Notes: generated from the sequence alone by a model not told the origin. DNA of 7,830 nt from Thermomicrobiales bacterium (GCA_030447145.1 JAUJLY010000118.1:1-7830); one strand, 5' to 3'. Positions 1 through 6,200 are shown, numbered from the stretch's first letter. Translations and numbers: made by a program.

Positions 1-506
1 TCAACCGCGTGACACGTAATGAGCTCGAGTCTTTCAAGGATCATGTCGAGCTCGCGCTCGAGCATAACCAGCTGATCCACATTCACACTCCCCATCTTGA
101 GGACAAGTACAAGGGCACGAAGGTGATCGTGGAGACGCTGGCCGCCAATGGAAGGATTGATCCCGGACGAGTGATGATCGATCATGCGGAAGAGCACACC
201 CTGCCGATGATCACGGAGAACGGGTTCTGGACCGGGTTCACACTCTATCCGGTCACCAAGACCTCGCCGGGACGCGCCGTGGACATGTTCGAGCGCTATG
301 GCACCGAACGGATCTGCGTCGCATCGGCATGTGACTGGGGGCCGAGCGTTCCGACGGCGATCCCGCGTTTCGCCCTTGAGATGCGCCGCCGCGGGCACAA
401 TGATGACTTGATCCGGGAGATCGTCTTCGAGAATCCGAAGCGGTTCCTGGGACAGTCACCGAAGTTCCATTTGAAGCGGGGTGTGGACGCAACGGTAGCC
501 GTCTGA
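1..506 (+). CDS. eboB: TatD-like metal-dependent hydrolase EboB, 3' part
   Basis: This is the C-terminal ~168 residues of a TatD-family amidohydrolase-fold protein. The frame (first full codon at base 3) has no stop back to the left edge, so the gene starts outside the window and the GTG at 9 is internal. Visible motifs are the His-rich strand IHIHTPH near bases 80-105, DHAEEH near 178-200 and the late acidic ligand in SACDWG near 325-342, which sits where TatD enzymes carry their final metal-binding Asp. The N-terminal HxH pair would be off the edge. Membership of the ebo set is inferred from the neighbours eboE and eboC. In that cluster EboB is one of the conserved proteins needed for metabolite traffic; its reaction is not established. 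A generic TatD DNase-like hydrolase is the alternative, made less likely by the context. Confidence 0.85.
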   Translation, partial: NRVTRNELESFKDHVELALEHNQLIHIHTPHLEDKYKGTKVIVETLAANGRIDPGRVMIDHAEEHTLPMITENGFWTGFTLYPVTKTSPGRAVDMFERYGTERICVASACDWGPSVPTAIPRFALEMRRRGHNDDLIREIVFENPKRFLGQSPKFHLKRGVDATVAV

Positions 507-620
507 CCCAGACAAGTCATCTACCCGAAGGAGAGCGGGCTCTATTTGGCATGCGGTTTAACACGCGAAAGGTAAACATGCCCGATATGCCAAAAGCCCC
601 GTCATTCTGAGCGACGCGAA

Positions 621-722
621 GAATCCGACGCGAAGCGCTTTGGCCGGGATGTGGCTCAGCCACGTGGAGCCGACGTCTGGGGCCGCATGCTTCACCTACA
701 TGCACCGCTTCGCGTAGGATTC
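621..722. repeat. Internal inverted repeat, 17-nt arms
   Basis: GAATCCGACGCGAAGCG (621-637) pairs with 706-722, with one mismatch in 17. The arms enclose 68 bases that include the short palindrome at 651-663. This is the left sub-hairpin of the 597-903 element. Confidence 0.65.
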
Positions 723-724
723 TG

Positions 725-788
725 TTGGCTGAGCCGACAGGGTGAAAAAAAGGCTCGCTGTCGCTTTTCGCCCTGCAGGCTCAGCCAA
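725..788. repeat. Long imperfect hairpin, 24-nt arms
   Basis: Left arm 725-748 and right arm 765-788 are complementary at 21 of 24 positions. They start with a perfect 11-bp stem, TTGGCTGAGCC with GGCTCAGCCAA. The apex is a 16-base loop. If transcribed it would form a very stable stem within the eboB-eboE intergenic RNA. Confidence 0.7.
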
Positions 789-1053
789 TGGCCCGTTCCC
801 GCTTCTCGGTGGCGCTGCCACCTTGGCCGAGCCCGGAGGGCGAGCAGCAGAGCGAGCCCTTGGCCAGGCGCAGCGGGCCTTTGCTTCGCTCAAAATGACG
901 GGGGTTTGAAGCTGCAAAGCCCTTGCGAATGAGGTGTTGGACCAAAGGATCTATTTGGTCGTCCTTCCCTCTCACGCCGCCAAAGGTTGGCCCCAATCAG
1001 GACCCATGATCGCGGGCGCCCGGAATAAGACGATCGGCAGAAAACGAAACCCG

Positions 1054-1070
1054 AAAGGAAATCCGTCTTG
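1054..1070 (+). promoter_or_regulatory. Ribosome binding site supporting a TTG start for eboE
   Basis: AAAGGAA at 1054-1060 lies 7 bases before TTG at 1068. No in-frame ATG or GTG gives a full-length protein: the next ATG (1110) would delete conserved N-terminal residues (LTYCMNVHPG). TTG is therefore the likely start. The rest of 904-1053 shows nothing I can name. Confidence 0.6.
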
Positions 1071-2282
1071 CGGCTCGTGGACGAACATTCACGCCACCTT
1101 ACCTATTGCATGAACGTCCATCCGGGCCTGACCCTGGACGATGTCATCACCAACATCAAGACTTGGTTGCCGCCATTGAAGGAGCGTTTCTCTCCGGATC
1201 AGCCCTTCGGTGTCGGTCTTCGCCTCGCCGGCGAGGCCAGCCGGGAGGTGATTGAGGAAGACCGCCTGCGTGATCTTCGGACGGTGCTCGATGAGCACGG
1301 GCTCTACGTCTTCAGCATGAACGGGTTTCCATATGGGCCGTTCCATGGCGAGGCGGTCAAGGGCAATGTCCACGCGCCGGATTGGCAGGATGAGGAGCGT
1401 GTTGCCTATACCATCCGGCTGATCGATATCCTGGCCGCACTCCTGCCGGACGGTGTCGTGGACGGCAGTATCTCGACGAGCCCGTTGACCTACAAGCCCT
1501 GGATCGATCCTGATTTTCCTGCCCTGTGGGCGGTCTTCGTCACCAACATTGTCCGTATTGCCGACCATCTTGTGAGGGTGCATCAGGAGACCGGCAAGCT
1601 GATCCACGTCGATCTGGAGCCAGAACCGGATGGGCTCCTGGGCGATGGCGCTGAGTTGATTCGTTTCTTCGAGGACTGGTTGTTACCCAACGGCGCGCCG
1701 CTGCTCGCCGAGCGAATCGGCACAGACCATTCGACAGCACGCGATCTCCTGCTGCAGCACGTCCGGGTCTGTTTCGATACCTGCCATGTTGGTGTCAGCT
1801 ATGAGCAACCGCGTGAGCTGCTCGATCGCTTCGACGAGATTGGGATCAAGGTCGGCAAGGTCCAGATCAGCTCGGCCCTGGAGGTTTCCCTGCCGGAAGA
1901 TGCCGCAGCGCGTGCCACGATCGCGAGCGAGCTGGAAGCGTTTGACGAGCCGGTCTACCTGCACCAGGTGATCCAGCGAAACAGGGATGGATCGCTGACC
2001 CGCTACCGTGACCTTCCGGAGGCGCTGCCGCACATTACCGACACGGAGGCCGTCGAGTGGCGGATCCACTTCCATGTGCCTATTTTTCTCGAGCGGTACG
2101 AGGCGTTCGGTTCAACTCAGGAAACGATTCTGGAGACATTCGCTCTTTTGAAGGAGCGAAGCCTCACCAACCATCTCGAGATCGAGACATATACATGGGA
2201 TGTCCTTCCCGCTGATATGAAGCAGGATCTCGGCACAATGATCAGTCGTGAATTGGCGTGGGTCCTCGATGGCAACGCATAG
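1068..2282 (+). CDS. eboE: Metabolite traffic protein EboE (xylose isomerase-like TIM barrel)
   Basis: A 404-aa protein of the sugar phosphate isomerase/epimerase-like TIM-barrel fold, matching EboE in size and motifs. The N-terminal LTYCMNVHPG (residues 11-20) is the typical opening of this family. Later barrel strands carry candidate metal or substrate ligands: VDLEPEPDG (181-189), CFDTCHVG (235-242), KVQIS (264-268), WRIHFHVP (331-338) and LEIETYTWDVLP (370-381). The alternating pattern of acidic and His ligands fits a divalent-metal isomerase-like site, but no substrate is known. EboE is a conserved partner of EboB and EboC in clusters tied to export or localisation of secondary metabolites. 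The gene overlaps the start of eboC, indicating one transcript. It is separated from eboB by a repeat element, so it may rely on read-through or on its own promoter, which I could not identify. Confidence 0.85.
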   Translation: MRLVDEHSRHLTYCMNVHPGLTLDDVITNIKTWLPPLKERFSPDQPFGVGLRLAGEASREVIEEDRLRDLRTVLDEHGLYVFSMNGFPYGPFHGEAVKGNVHAPDWQDEERVAYTIRLIDILAALLPDGVVDGSISTSPLTYKPWIDPDFPALWAVFVTNIVRIADHLVRVHQETGKLIHVDLEPEPDGLLGDGAELIRFFEDWLLPNGAPLLAERIGTDHSTARDLLLQHVRVCFDTCHVGVSYEQPRELLDRFDEIGIKVGKVQISSALEVSLPEDAAARATIASELEAFDEPVYLHQVIQRNRDGSLTRYRDLPEALPHITDTEAVEWRIHFHVPIFLERYEAFGSTQETILETFALLKERSLTNHLEIETYTWDVLPADMKQDLGTMISRELAWVLDGNA

Positions 2283-3153
2283 CCCGGCCAGAATGTCTGC
2301 CGCCGATCACTTTCGTGCTCACCTGGCACTGGCGAGGATATCCAACACTCCAACGGTCGTCAGCAACGTTCTCGCTGGAGCGGTGCTTGCCGCGCCCCTG
2401 GTGCTTGACCGTACCATCATCTTCCTCGTGATCGCGATGGCGCTCTTCTACACGGCGGGAATGTATCTCAACGACATCTTCGATTATGAGATCGATGTTC
2501 GGGATCGTCCCGAGCGTCCCCTGCCATCCGGGCGGGTAGGGATCACGGTCGCCTGGATGCTGGTGATTGCGATGGCCGGTCTTGGTCTGGTGCTGCTCGC
2601 AACCGTCAGTGCCGCCAGCTTCATCAGCGGGGTTGTCCTGGTTGGGCTCATCGCGGTGTACGACTTCTGGCACAAGGGCAACCCGATTGGTCCCTTGCTC
2701 ATGGCCGGCACGCGTGGGCTCGTCTATGTCACCGCCTTCACGGCGTACTCAACAGATGTCACGATGGAGTTCGTGCTCTGGTGCATCGTGATGCTGGCCT
2801 ATGTTGCCGGGCTGACGTCGATTGCGAAGACGGAATCCCTGCCCAGCGTCGGCCGCTACTGGCCGCTGGTTGCTGTCCTGCTGCCTGTCGTCGCTGCACT
2901 CGTATCCGATCCGGTGAATATCGGGATGTGGCTGCTTGCGCTCTTCTTCATCGGCTGGGTGGTGTACAGCGCCCGGTTTGCCTATCGCCAGACGAATCGC
3001 CAGGTCGGTGGGGCGATTGCCCGCCTGATCGCCGGCATCTCCCTGGTGGACGCGCTGGTGCTCGCAACGTATGAGGCGTGGTGGGGGGTGCTCATCGCGC
3101 TGGTTGCCTTTGCCGCCACCATCTTCTTCCAACGCTATATTCGAGGTACCTGA
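2269..3153 (+). CDS. eboC: UbiA-like membrane protein EboC
   Basis: A polytopic membrane protein of about 294 aa from the UbiA prenyltransferase superfamily, with roughly eight or nine hydrophobic segments. The first Asp-rich motif is intact: N68-D69-I-F-D72-Y-E-I-D76, followed by RPERPLPSG (80-88), the prenyl-diphosphate/Mg site of the family. The second motif is not the canonical DxxxD; at about residues 180-190 the loop reads SIAKTESLPS. EboC proteins are thought to handle a polyprenyl lipid in metabolite traffic; the reaction is unproven. Start choice is uncertain. GTG 2248 and ATG 2269 both overlap eboE (which ends at 2282), and ATG 2293 falls just after it. None has a strong Shine-Dalgarno, which suggests translational coupling. 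ATG 2269 is chosen as a compromise. The gene ends just before the integrated element and appears full length. Confidence 0.85.
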   Translation: MATHSPARMSAADHFRAHLALARISNTPTVVSNVLAGAVLAAPLVLDRTIIFLVIAMALFYTAGMYLNDIFDYEIDVRDRPERPLPSGRVGITVAWMLVIAMAGLGLVLLATVSAASFISGVVLVGLIAVYDFWHKGNPIGPLLMAGTRGLVYVTAFTAYSTDVTMEFVLWCIVMLAYVAGLTSIAKTESLPSVGRYWPLVAVLLPVVAALVSDPVNIGMWLLALFFIGWVVYSARFAYRQTNRQVGGAIARLIAGISLVDALVLATYEAWWGVLIALVAFAATIFFQRYIRGT

Positions 3154-3294
3154 TCCATGCTTAGGCCTGTGATCATCGTACTCATCTTTCCTTGATAACC
3201 TGAAGATGCCGATGGATACAAGAGTTTTGGAGAGTTCCCGACGTCGTCTGCTGAGACAATATCGTTGTCTTGACGGCCAAAGTTCCGCAAGTGG
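3154..3294. other. Junction between ebo cluster and integrated element; candidate att region
   Basis: No gene fits here. Base composition drops toward AT compared with eboC. A small inverted repeat, AGACAA-tatcg-TTGTCT (3254-3270), has the form of a tyrosine-recombinase core site, two 6-bp arms around 5 bases. It lies where an attL is expected, just beyond the 3' end of an outward-facing integrase. A single copy cannot prove this, because the second att copy would be outside the window. Confidence 0.25.
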
Positions 3295-3319
3295 TCATTT
3301 CTTATCTCGCAGTATTCCC

Positions 3320-4453
3320 TCAATAGAATGAAATGCATCCTTTGACGGAATCACCGACAACATGCGCATAGACGTCCATGGTTACAGATATCTGAGAGTG
3401 ACCAAGGATCTCCATGGCAACGCGAGGGTGAACACCTTGCCGTACCAGGAGCGTGGTCGCCGTGTGGCGGAGGTCGTGGAAGGTGTGTCGCTCTAAACCA
3501 GACTTTTCGAGCAGATCTTGATATCGCTCATAGAAGTTCCCTGGGCTGAGTGGGGTTCCGATTGATGATGTGATCATCAGCCCGGTCTCTGTCCCCCGAC
3601 TTCCGGCAATAAGTCGCTCTTCGTCCTGGTGTGCTCTCCGGCGTTTCAAGGCGTCGATCACCGCGTTCGTGAGCGGCAAGGTCCTTCGGCTGCTCTTGGT
3701 CTTGAGAGGCAGGATCTGGATCTTGCCATCGACACGCTGCACCTGTTGCCGAACATGGAAGACGCCATCTTCCTCATCAATGTCACTCCACCGCAGACCC
3801 AGCACTTCCCCCCGGCGCAGTCCATAGGTGCCGGCAAGGACATATGCGGCCTCATGACGATCGTTCTCAACCACGGTGAAAAAGGTCTTGATTTCCTCCA
3901 GGGTGAACGGTTTGGGTTCCTTGCGCTCACCTCGAGGTGCCTGGGTATTGGCAGCGACATTCCGGACGATGATCTCCTGTTTCGCCGCATCGGTGAGTGC
4001 AGATCGGAGAATGGCCCGTATGTACCCGACGGTTCTCGAGGACAGGCCGCTCGCTTTCTTACGGTTCAGCAACCCCTGAACATCTGACTGGGTAAGTTTG
4101 CCAAGACGGATTCGGCCTATGTCCGGGATGATGTGGTTCTCAATCATTAACGTATAGGATTCCACGGTCCGTGGCGCCCGGTGACCCTCGAGGGAGTCCT
4201 TGAGCCAGGTTCTCAGGTATGTCTCGAGTAGCACATCTGACGTTGCAACCAGCCCACCACGTCGAAGGTTGACGAGCTCCTCATTCAGCTTCGCCGCGGC
4301 TTCCTTCCTCGTCTTGCGATAAAACGTTCTACGCTTGCGCTTTCCTCCGATATAGCCAAGATCGATCACAGCAGCCCAACGGCCGTCAGCACGCTGGTAG
4401 ATGCTGCCTTCACCATGCCCTCTTCGCTTGGCTTTCGATCGATCGCTGCTCAT
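3320..4453 (-). CDS. Tyrosine recombinase / phage-type integrase, C-terminus apparently frameshifted
   Basis: Site-specific tyrosine recombinase of 377 aa from ATG 4453; the frame is open to 4585, but the extra 44 residues look unlike the family. The N-terminus has the arm-binding pattern (RRGHGEGSIYQRADGRW, about 10-26), then a SAM-like core-binding domain (about 75-160) and the catalytic domain. Catalytic residues are visible: Arg213 in GLRRGE, Lys in LKTKSSRR (about 250-257), H326-D-L-R329-H, His352 in LGHS and nucleophile Tyr362 in MDVYAHV. After Tyr362 the protein ends oddly in VKGCISFY. Dropping one G in AAAGGATGC (about 3330-3340) gives KDAFHSIEGILRDKK with a stop at 3295-3297, a normal-looking tail. 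The gene lies 150 bp downstream of the excisionase gene and points at eboC, so it marks one end of an integrated element. It should still carry all catalytic residues; whether the altered tail impairs activity is unknown. Confidence 0.9.
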   Translation of the reverse strand: MSSDRSKAKRRGHGEGSIYQRADGRWAAVIDLGYIGGKRKRRTFYRKTRKEAAAKLNEELVNLRRGGLVATSDVLLETYLRTWLKDSLEGHRAPRTVESYTLMIENHIIPDIGRIRLGKLTQSDVQGLLNRKKASGLSSRTVGYIRAILRSALTDAAKQEIIVRNVAANTQAPRGERKEPKPFTLEEIKTFFTVVENDRHEAAYVLAGTYGLRRGEVLGLRWSDIDEEDGVFHVRQQVQRVDGKIQILPLKTKSSRRTLPLTNAVIDALKRRRAHQDEERLIAGSRGTETGLMITSSIGTPLSPGNFYERYQDLLEKSGLERHTFHDLRHTATTLLVRQGVHPRVAMEILGHSQISVTMDVYAHVVGDSVKGCISFY

Positions 4454-4475
4454 ATGGTTCCGTCTGGTTCCCGAG

Positions 4476-4527
4476 AATCGTTCCTTCCCAACGCATTTAC
4501 TTAAGGGAATGGGAACTGGGAACGATT
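4476..4527. repeat. Inverted repeat between xis and int
   Basis: AATCGTTCC (4476-4484) and GGAACGATT (4519-4527) are perfect inverted 9-mers. Next to them are several more TTCCC/GGGAA copies. They lie in the spacer just upstream of the integrase start. They could be protein-binding sites or an RNA structure controlling integrase translation. Confidence 0.5.
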
Positions 4528-4585
4528 GCCTTCGGTACAATACATATGCCCTCCACGAGCTGCGAACTCGTTGGGGCGCTAGCAT

Positions 4586-4614
4586 CTGGTCGCCTGGTCA
4601 ACTCAGGCGACCAG
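4586..4614. terminator. 10-bp perfect hairpin at the end of xis
   Basis: CTGGTCGCCT (4586-4595) pairs perfectly with AGGCGACCAG (4605-4614) around a 9-base loop. The xis stop codon (4603-4605) lies at the loop edge. On the + strand the stem is followed by TTTT (4615-4618), the form of a terminator against antisense read-through. On the - strand there is no T tract, so there it would act only as an attenuating or stabilising structure between xis and int. Confidence 0.5.
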
Positions 4615-4800
4615 TTTTGGGTCTACGGGCCTTGGTTGCTTGAGCGCCTCAACGTCCTCTCGTCTCACCAGTTTCCTGCGACGATCGGATGACGACTGGT
4701 ACGCCGTTAGCTGCCCGTCCCGTATGAGACGCCACAGTGTGAATCTGCTCACCTCAAGAACTTCAGCGGCTTCCTGTAACGATATGAACTCATTCGGCAT
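4603..4800 (-). CDS. Excisionase-like winged-helix DNA-binding protein
   Basis: A 65-aa basic protein of the excisionase/MerR-like HTH_17 family. Residues 6-28 (ISLQEAAEVLEVSRFTLWRLI) form the helix-turn-helix, with the characteristic AAEVLxVSRxTLWRLI pattern. The wing follows (DGQLTAYQ, then a basic RRRKLVRREDVEAL). GGGAGG (complement of 4806-4811) lies 5 bases before the ATG, a strong ribosome binding site. It is upstream of and co-oriented with the integrase gene. This is the usual arrangement for a recombination directionality factor that bends att DNA and favours excision. It may also repress its own promoter and the divergent operon promoter. A stand-alone transcription regulator is the alternative. 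Confidence 0.8.
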   Translation of the reverse strand: MPNEFISLQEAAEVLEVSRFTLWRLIRDGQLTAYQSSSDRRRKLVRREDVEALKQPRPVDPKLVA

Positions 4801-4838
4801 GAGCGCCTCCCGGCTAGAGATCTGTTGGTACTTGTCTC

Positions 4839-4868
4839 ATTGTATCACTACACGTTGGAATGTGTTGC
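4839..4868 (-). promoter_or_regulatory. Probable promoter of xis-int
   Basis: On the - strand a good -10 hexamer, TACAAT (complement of 4839-4844), lies about 39 bases before the xis start. The spaced -35 region (around 4862-4868, CAACAC or GCAACA) is a poor match. It overlaps the first direct repeat, which suggests activator or repressor control. Confidence 0.45.
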
Positions 4869-4899
4869 GATACGTGTGGAAATCCGTTAGAATACGTTG
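4853..4899. repeat. Two 15-bp direct repeats 32 bp apart in divergent promoter region
   Basis: CGTTGGAATGTGTTG (4853-4867) and CGTTAGAATACGTTG (4885-4899) match at 12 of 15 positions. They start 32 bp apart, close to three helical turns. A partial third copy, CGTGTGGAAAT, sits at 4873-4883. One copy overlaps the weak -35 of xis and the other overlaps the -10 of the SWIM operon, as expected for operators of a shared regulator. The excisionase-like protein is the obvious candidate, by inference. Confidence 0.55.
4865..4893 (+). promoter_or_regulatory. Sigma-70-type promoter of the SWIM operon
   Basis: TTGCGA (4865-4870), a 17-base spacer and TAGAAT (4888-4893) give a good sigma-70-like promoter: 4 of 6 and 5 of 6 matches to consensus. 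Transcription would start near 4900 and leave a leader of about 80 nt. Confidence 0.6.
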
Positions 4900-4931
4900 C
4901 AGAGGCTACTGCTAGCGCCTCAACACTCGGA

Positions 4932-4960
4932 GCCGGTAACCGTTTCGCAGACGGTCCGGC
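4932..4960 (+). promoter_or_regulatory. Leader hairpin and ribosome binding site of the SWIM operon
   Basis: GCCGG-ta-ACCGT (4932-4943) pairs with ACGGT-CCGGC (4951-4960) around a 7-base loop, with a 2-base bulge. It ends 8 bases before a near-perfect AAGGAGG (4969-4975), which is 5 bases from the ATG at 4981. The stem is in the predicted 5' untranslated leader and could stabilise the mRNA or gate ribosome loading. Confidence 0.45.
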
Positions 4961-4980
4961 ACTAGCCCAAGGAGGGCACC

Positions 4981-5547
4981 ATGGAAGTCTCGGTCAGTTT
5001 CGGAACCGGCGCCTATGTCCCGGATCGCATCGGCGGTGAGCCGGTCTGGCAGCAGCCAGTGAGCACGATCCGGGTTGGCGACCTGGTTCGCATCTGTGTT
5101 GACGGCACGCACAGCGCCCTGTTCACCTCACACGGCGTGGTCGATGTGTCGGCCGACGTGCCGGCGAGCATTGCCGACGATCACGCGGGCATCGTGGCCT
5201 GGTGGTCCGTGGAGATCGAGCGCCAGGAAGCGGAGCAGGAGACGATCCGCCTTGAGGCCGCGCGGGATGAGGCTATCCGGCGACTGGCAGCCAAGTCCCG
5301 GGCGGAAGGCGTGCAGTTGTACCGTGACAGCCGGGACGGCCGGTACTACGCGAGCAGCGTGAGCCACCCCGGCAAGATGCACTTCTTGACCGGTCTCAGC
5401 TGCACTTGCCAAGGCTTCGCCACGCATCAGCGCTGCAAACATCACTCGGCGCTGTTGCTGGCCCTCGGTTGGGTAGCCGATGACTCTGCCTTTGAACCGG
5501 ACCCGATCACCGTCGTTGGTGCTGAGGACGAGCAACTCGCTGCCTAG
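4981..5547 (+). CDS. SWIM zinc-finger protein
   Basis: A 188-aa protein whose C-terminal part holds a SWIM-type zinc motif, CxC-x8-CxH: C141, C143, C152 and H154 in SCTCQGFATHQRCKHHSALL. SWIM fingers bind DNA or proteins and occur in SWI2/SNF2 helicases, MuDR transposases and many small bacterial proteins. No helicase or transposase domain is fused here. Before the motif, residues 75-110 are rich in Glu, Arg and Ala and probably helical or coiled coil. The segment RDSRDGRYYASSVSHPGKMHFLTGLS (split by its turn at about residue 120) looks like the beta-hairpin that precedes SWIM fingers. The N-terminal ~70 residues (VSFGTGAYVPDRI, TIRVGDLVRICVDG) look like a small beta-rich domain I do not recognise. 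It is first in a three-gene operon with an ideal ribosome binding site. A nucleic-acid-binding accessory role is inference. Confidence 0.8.
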   Translation: MEVSVSFGTGAYVPDRIGGEPVWQQPVSTIRVGDLVRICVDGTHSALFTSHGVVDVSADVPASIADDHAGIVAWWSVEIERQEAEQETIRLEAARDEAIRRLAAKSRAEGVQLYRDSRDGRYYASSVSHPGKMHFLTGLSCTCQGFATHQRCKHHSALLLALGWVADDSAFEPDPITVVGAEDEQLAA

Positions 5548-5558
5548 TCGATCACCGG

Positions 5559-5580
5559 GGGCCGGTCACTGTGCCGGCCC
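5559..5580 (+). repeat. GC-rich hairpin between SWIM gene and next gene
   Basis: GGGCCGG (5559-5565) and CCGGCCC (5574-5580) form a perfect 7-bp stem with an 8-base loop, 12 bases after the SWIM stop. There is no T tract, so it is more likely an mRNA-processing or partial attenuation stem than a terminator. The 11-mer CGGGGGCCGGT starting at 5556 recurs at 6258-6268, after the last operon gene. Confidence 0.5.
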
Positions 5581-5604
5581 TCACCATCACGAGGGGATAC
5601 CATC

Positions 5605-5901
5605 ATGTCCATCGACACCACCGAAAGGGAAACTATCGCCTCCAGTTCCCTGCGCGTGTACTGTCCCGATGAACTCAGAGAGCGTCTCTACAACATGGGC
5701 CGTGAGACCGATGTGCTGTTCCGGATCGAGACGGAGGACGGCAAGGTCACGACGATCTGGCTCGAGAATCCCGTCACCGGCCGGGTAGAGGACGTAGAGG
5801 CCGGCGCGGCCGATCTGTTCGTCTTGCACCTGATCGATACCGTGATTGAGGTTGGCGAGGATATCGGCCGCCCCTGGCGGGCCAGGAGGGAGACATCATG
5901 A
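5605..5901 (+). CDS. Unrecognised 98-aa protein, second gene of SWIM operon
   Basis: I do not recognise this protein. It is 98 aa and acidic overall, with a basic end (RPWRARRETS). A predicted beta-strand region, VLFRIETEDGKVTTIWLENP (about 37-56), is followed by a hydrophobic helix, ADLFVLHLIDTVIEVGEDI (about 69-87). There is no signal peptide or membrane segment. GAGGGG lies about 9 bases before ATG 5605, and third positions are strongly G/C, both supporting a real gene. Its stop overlaps the next start as ATGA (5898-5901), so the two products are probably made in step. A decayed relative of its C-terminal half lies downstream at 6677-6802, which suggests that the element has carried more than one copy of this family. 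Confidence 0.7.
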   Translation: MSIDTTERETIASSSLRVYCPDELRERLYNMGRETDVLFRIETEDGKVTTIWLENPVTGRVEDVEAGAADLFVLHLIDTVIEVGEDIGRPWRARRETS

Positions 5902-6200
5902 CGACACACACCGTCAAGCCGCGCGATTTTACCGGGACTGTATCGGGGCAACTCTGGAAAGAGGGATCGCTACGGGTGCGCATATCCGCCGGGCTCTCGC
6001 TCCATCGAGACCGTGACGGCTCGTGGCTGGCGTACAGCGAATGCGGGCCTACCGACGATGATGTAAGTGCATCGGTCACCATCACCGATCCGGCGGCCTG
6101 CGCGGCCATGGATGCGTTGTTCGAGCTGATTGCGGATCCGGTGGAGTTCCAGGAACGCACCATCGGCAAACGGCCACAGATGAGCACCGAAGCGGCCTAG
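5898..6200 (+). CDS. Unrecognised 100-aa protein, third gene of SWIM operon
   Basis: I do not recognise this protein. It is 100 aa and translationally coupled to the preceding gene by a 4-base ATGA overlap, with AGGAGGGAG just upstream of the ATG. The central part (SLRVRISAGLSLHRDRDGSW, then LAYSECGP) looks like a beta hairpin or sheet. A short helix follows (ACAAMDALFELIADPVEF, about 67-84). The length and strand-strand-helix order resemble its 98-aa neighbour, though no clear sequence match is visible, so the two could be distant members of one fold. No signal peptide, membrane segment or metal motif is seen. Function unknown. Confidence 0.7.
   Translation: MTTHTVKPRDFTGTVSGQLWKEGSLRVRISAGLSLHRDRDGSWLAYSECGPTDDDVSASVTITDPAACAAMDALFELIADPVEFQERTIGKRPQMSTEAA

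Larger units (their letters stand above)
597..903. repeat. 307-bp palindromic MITE/REP-like element
   Basis: Terminal inverted repeats of 17 nt bound this stretch: CCCCGTCATTCTGAGCG at 597-613 and its complement at 887-903, with 16 of 17 positions matching. Inside are nested palindromes (621-637 with 706-722, and 725-748 with 765-788) plus short ones such as GTGGCTCAGCCAC (651-663). No credible reading frame is present, and frames crossing it are low-complexity shadows. It fills most of the 561-base gap between eboB and eboE. The end sequence (GTCATTCTGAGCG followed by GAAGAATC) resembles dispersed intergenic repeats I associate with GC-rich bacterial genomes; that link is from memory. I see no direct target-site duplication at its borders, so a REP/BIME-like mosaic is as likely as a transposable MITE. 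Confidence 0.6.

Noticed and set aside
651..932. 93-aa + strand and 73-aa - strand frames in the eboB-eboE gap
   Set aside because: They read through the nested palindromes of the 597-903 repeat and give low-complexity Arg/Ala/Ser proteins.
3135..3338. 67-aa - strand frame between eboC and int
   Set aside because: It has no ribosome binding site, overlaps the end of eboC and the integrase tail, and shows no recognisable feature.
3325..3345. Programmed frameshift in the integrase tail
   Set aside because: AAAGGA is not a recognised slippery site of the X XXY YYZ type and no stimulatory structure is evident; a plain indel or sequencing error is simpler.
3629..4087. 152-aa frame on the + strand
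   Set aside because: It lies fully inside the integrase gene on the opposite strand, whose motifs are unmistakable.
4454..4585. Longer integrase start at 4585
   Set aside because: The extra 44 residues do not resemble integrase N-termini and overlap the inverted repeats. The RRGHGEGSIY motif begins a few residues after ATG 4453.
4853..4899. CRISPR array or plasmid iterons
   Set aside because: There are only two and a half short, imperfect copies with promoter hexamers inside them and no spacer-repeat regularity or cas/rep gene.
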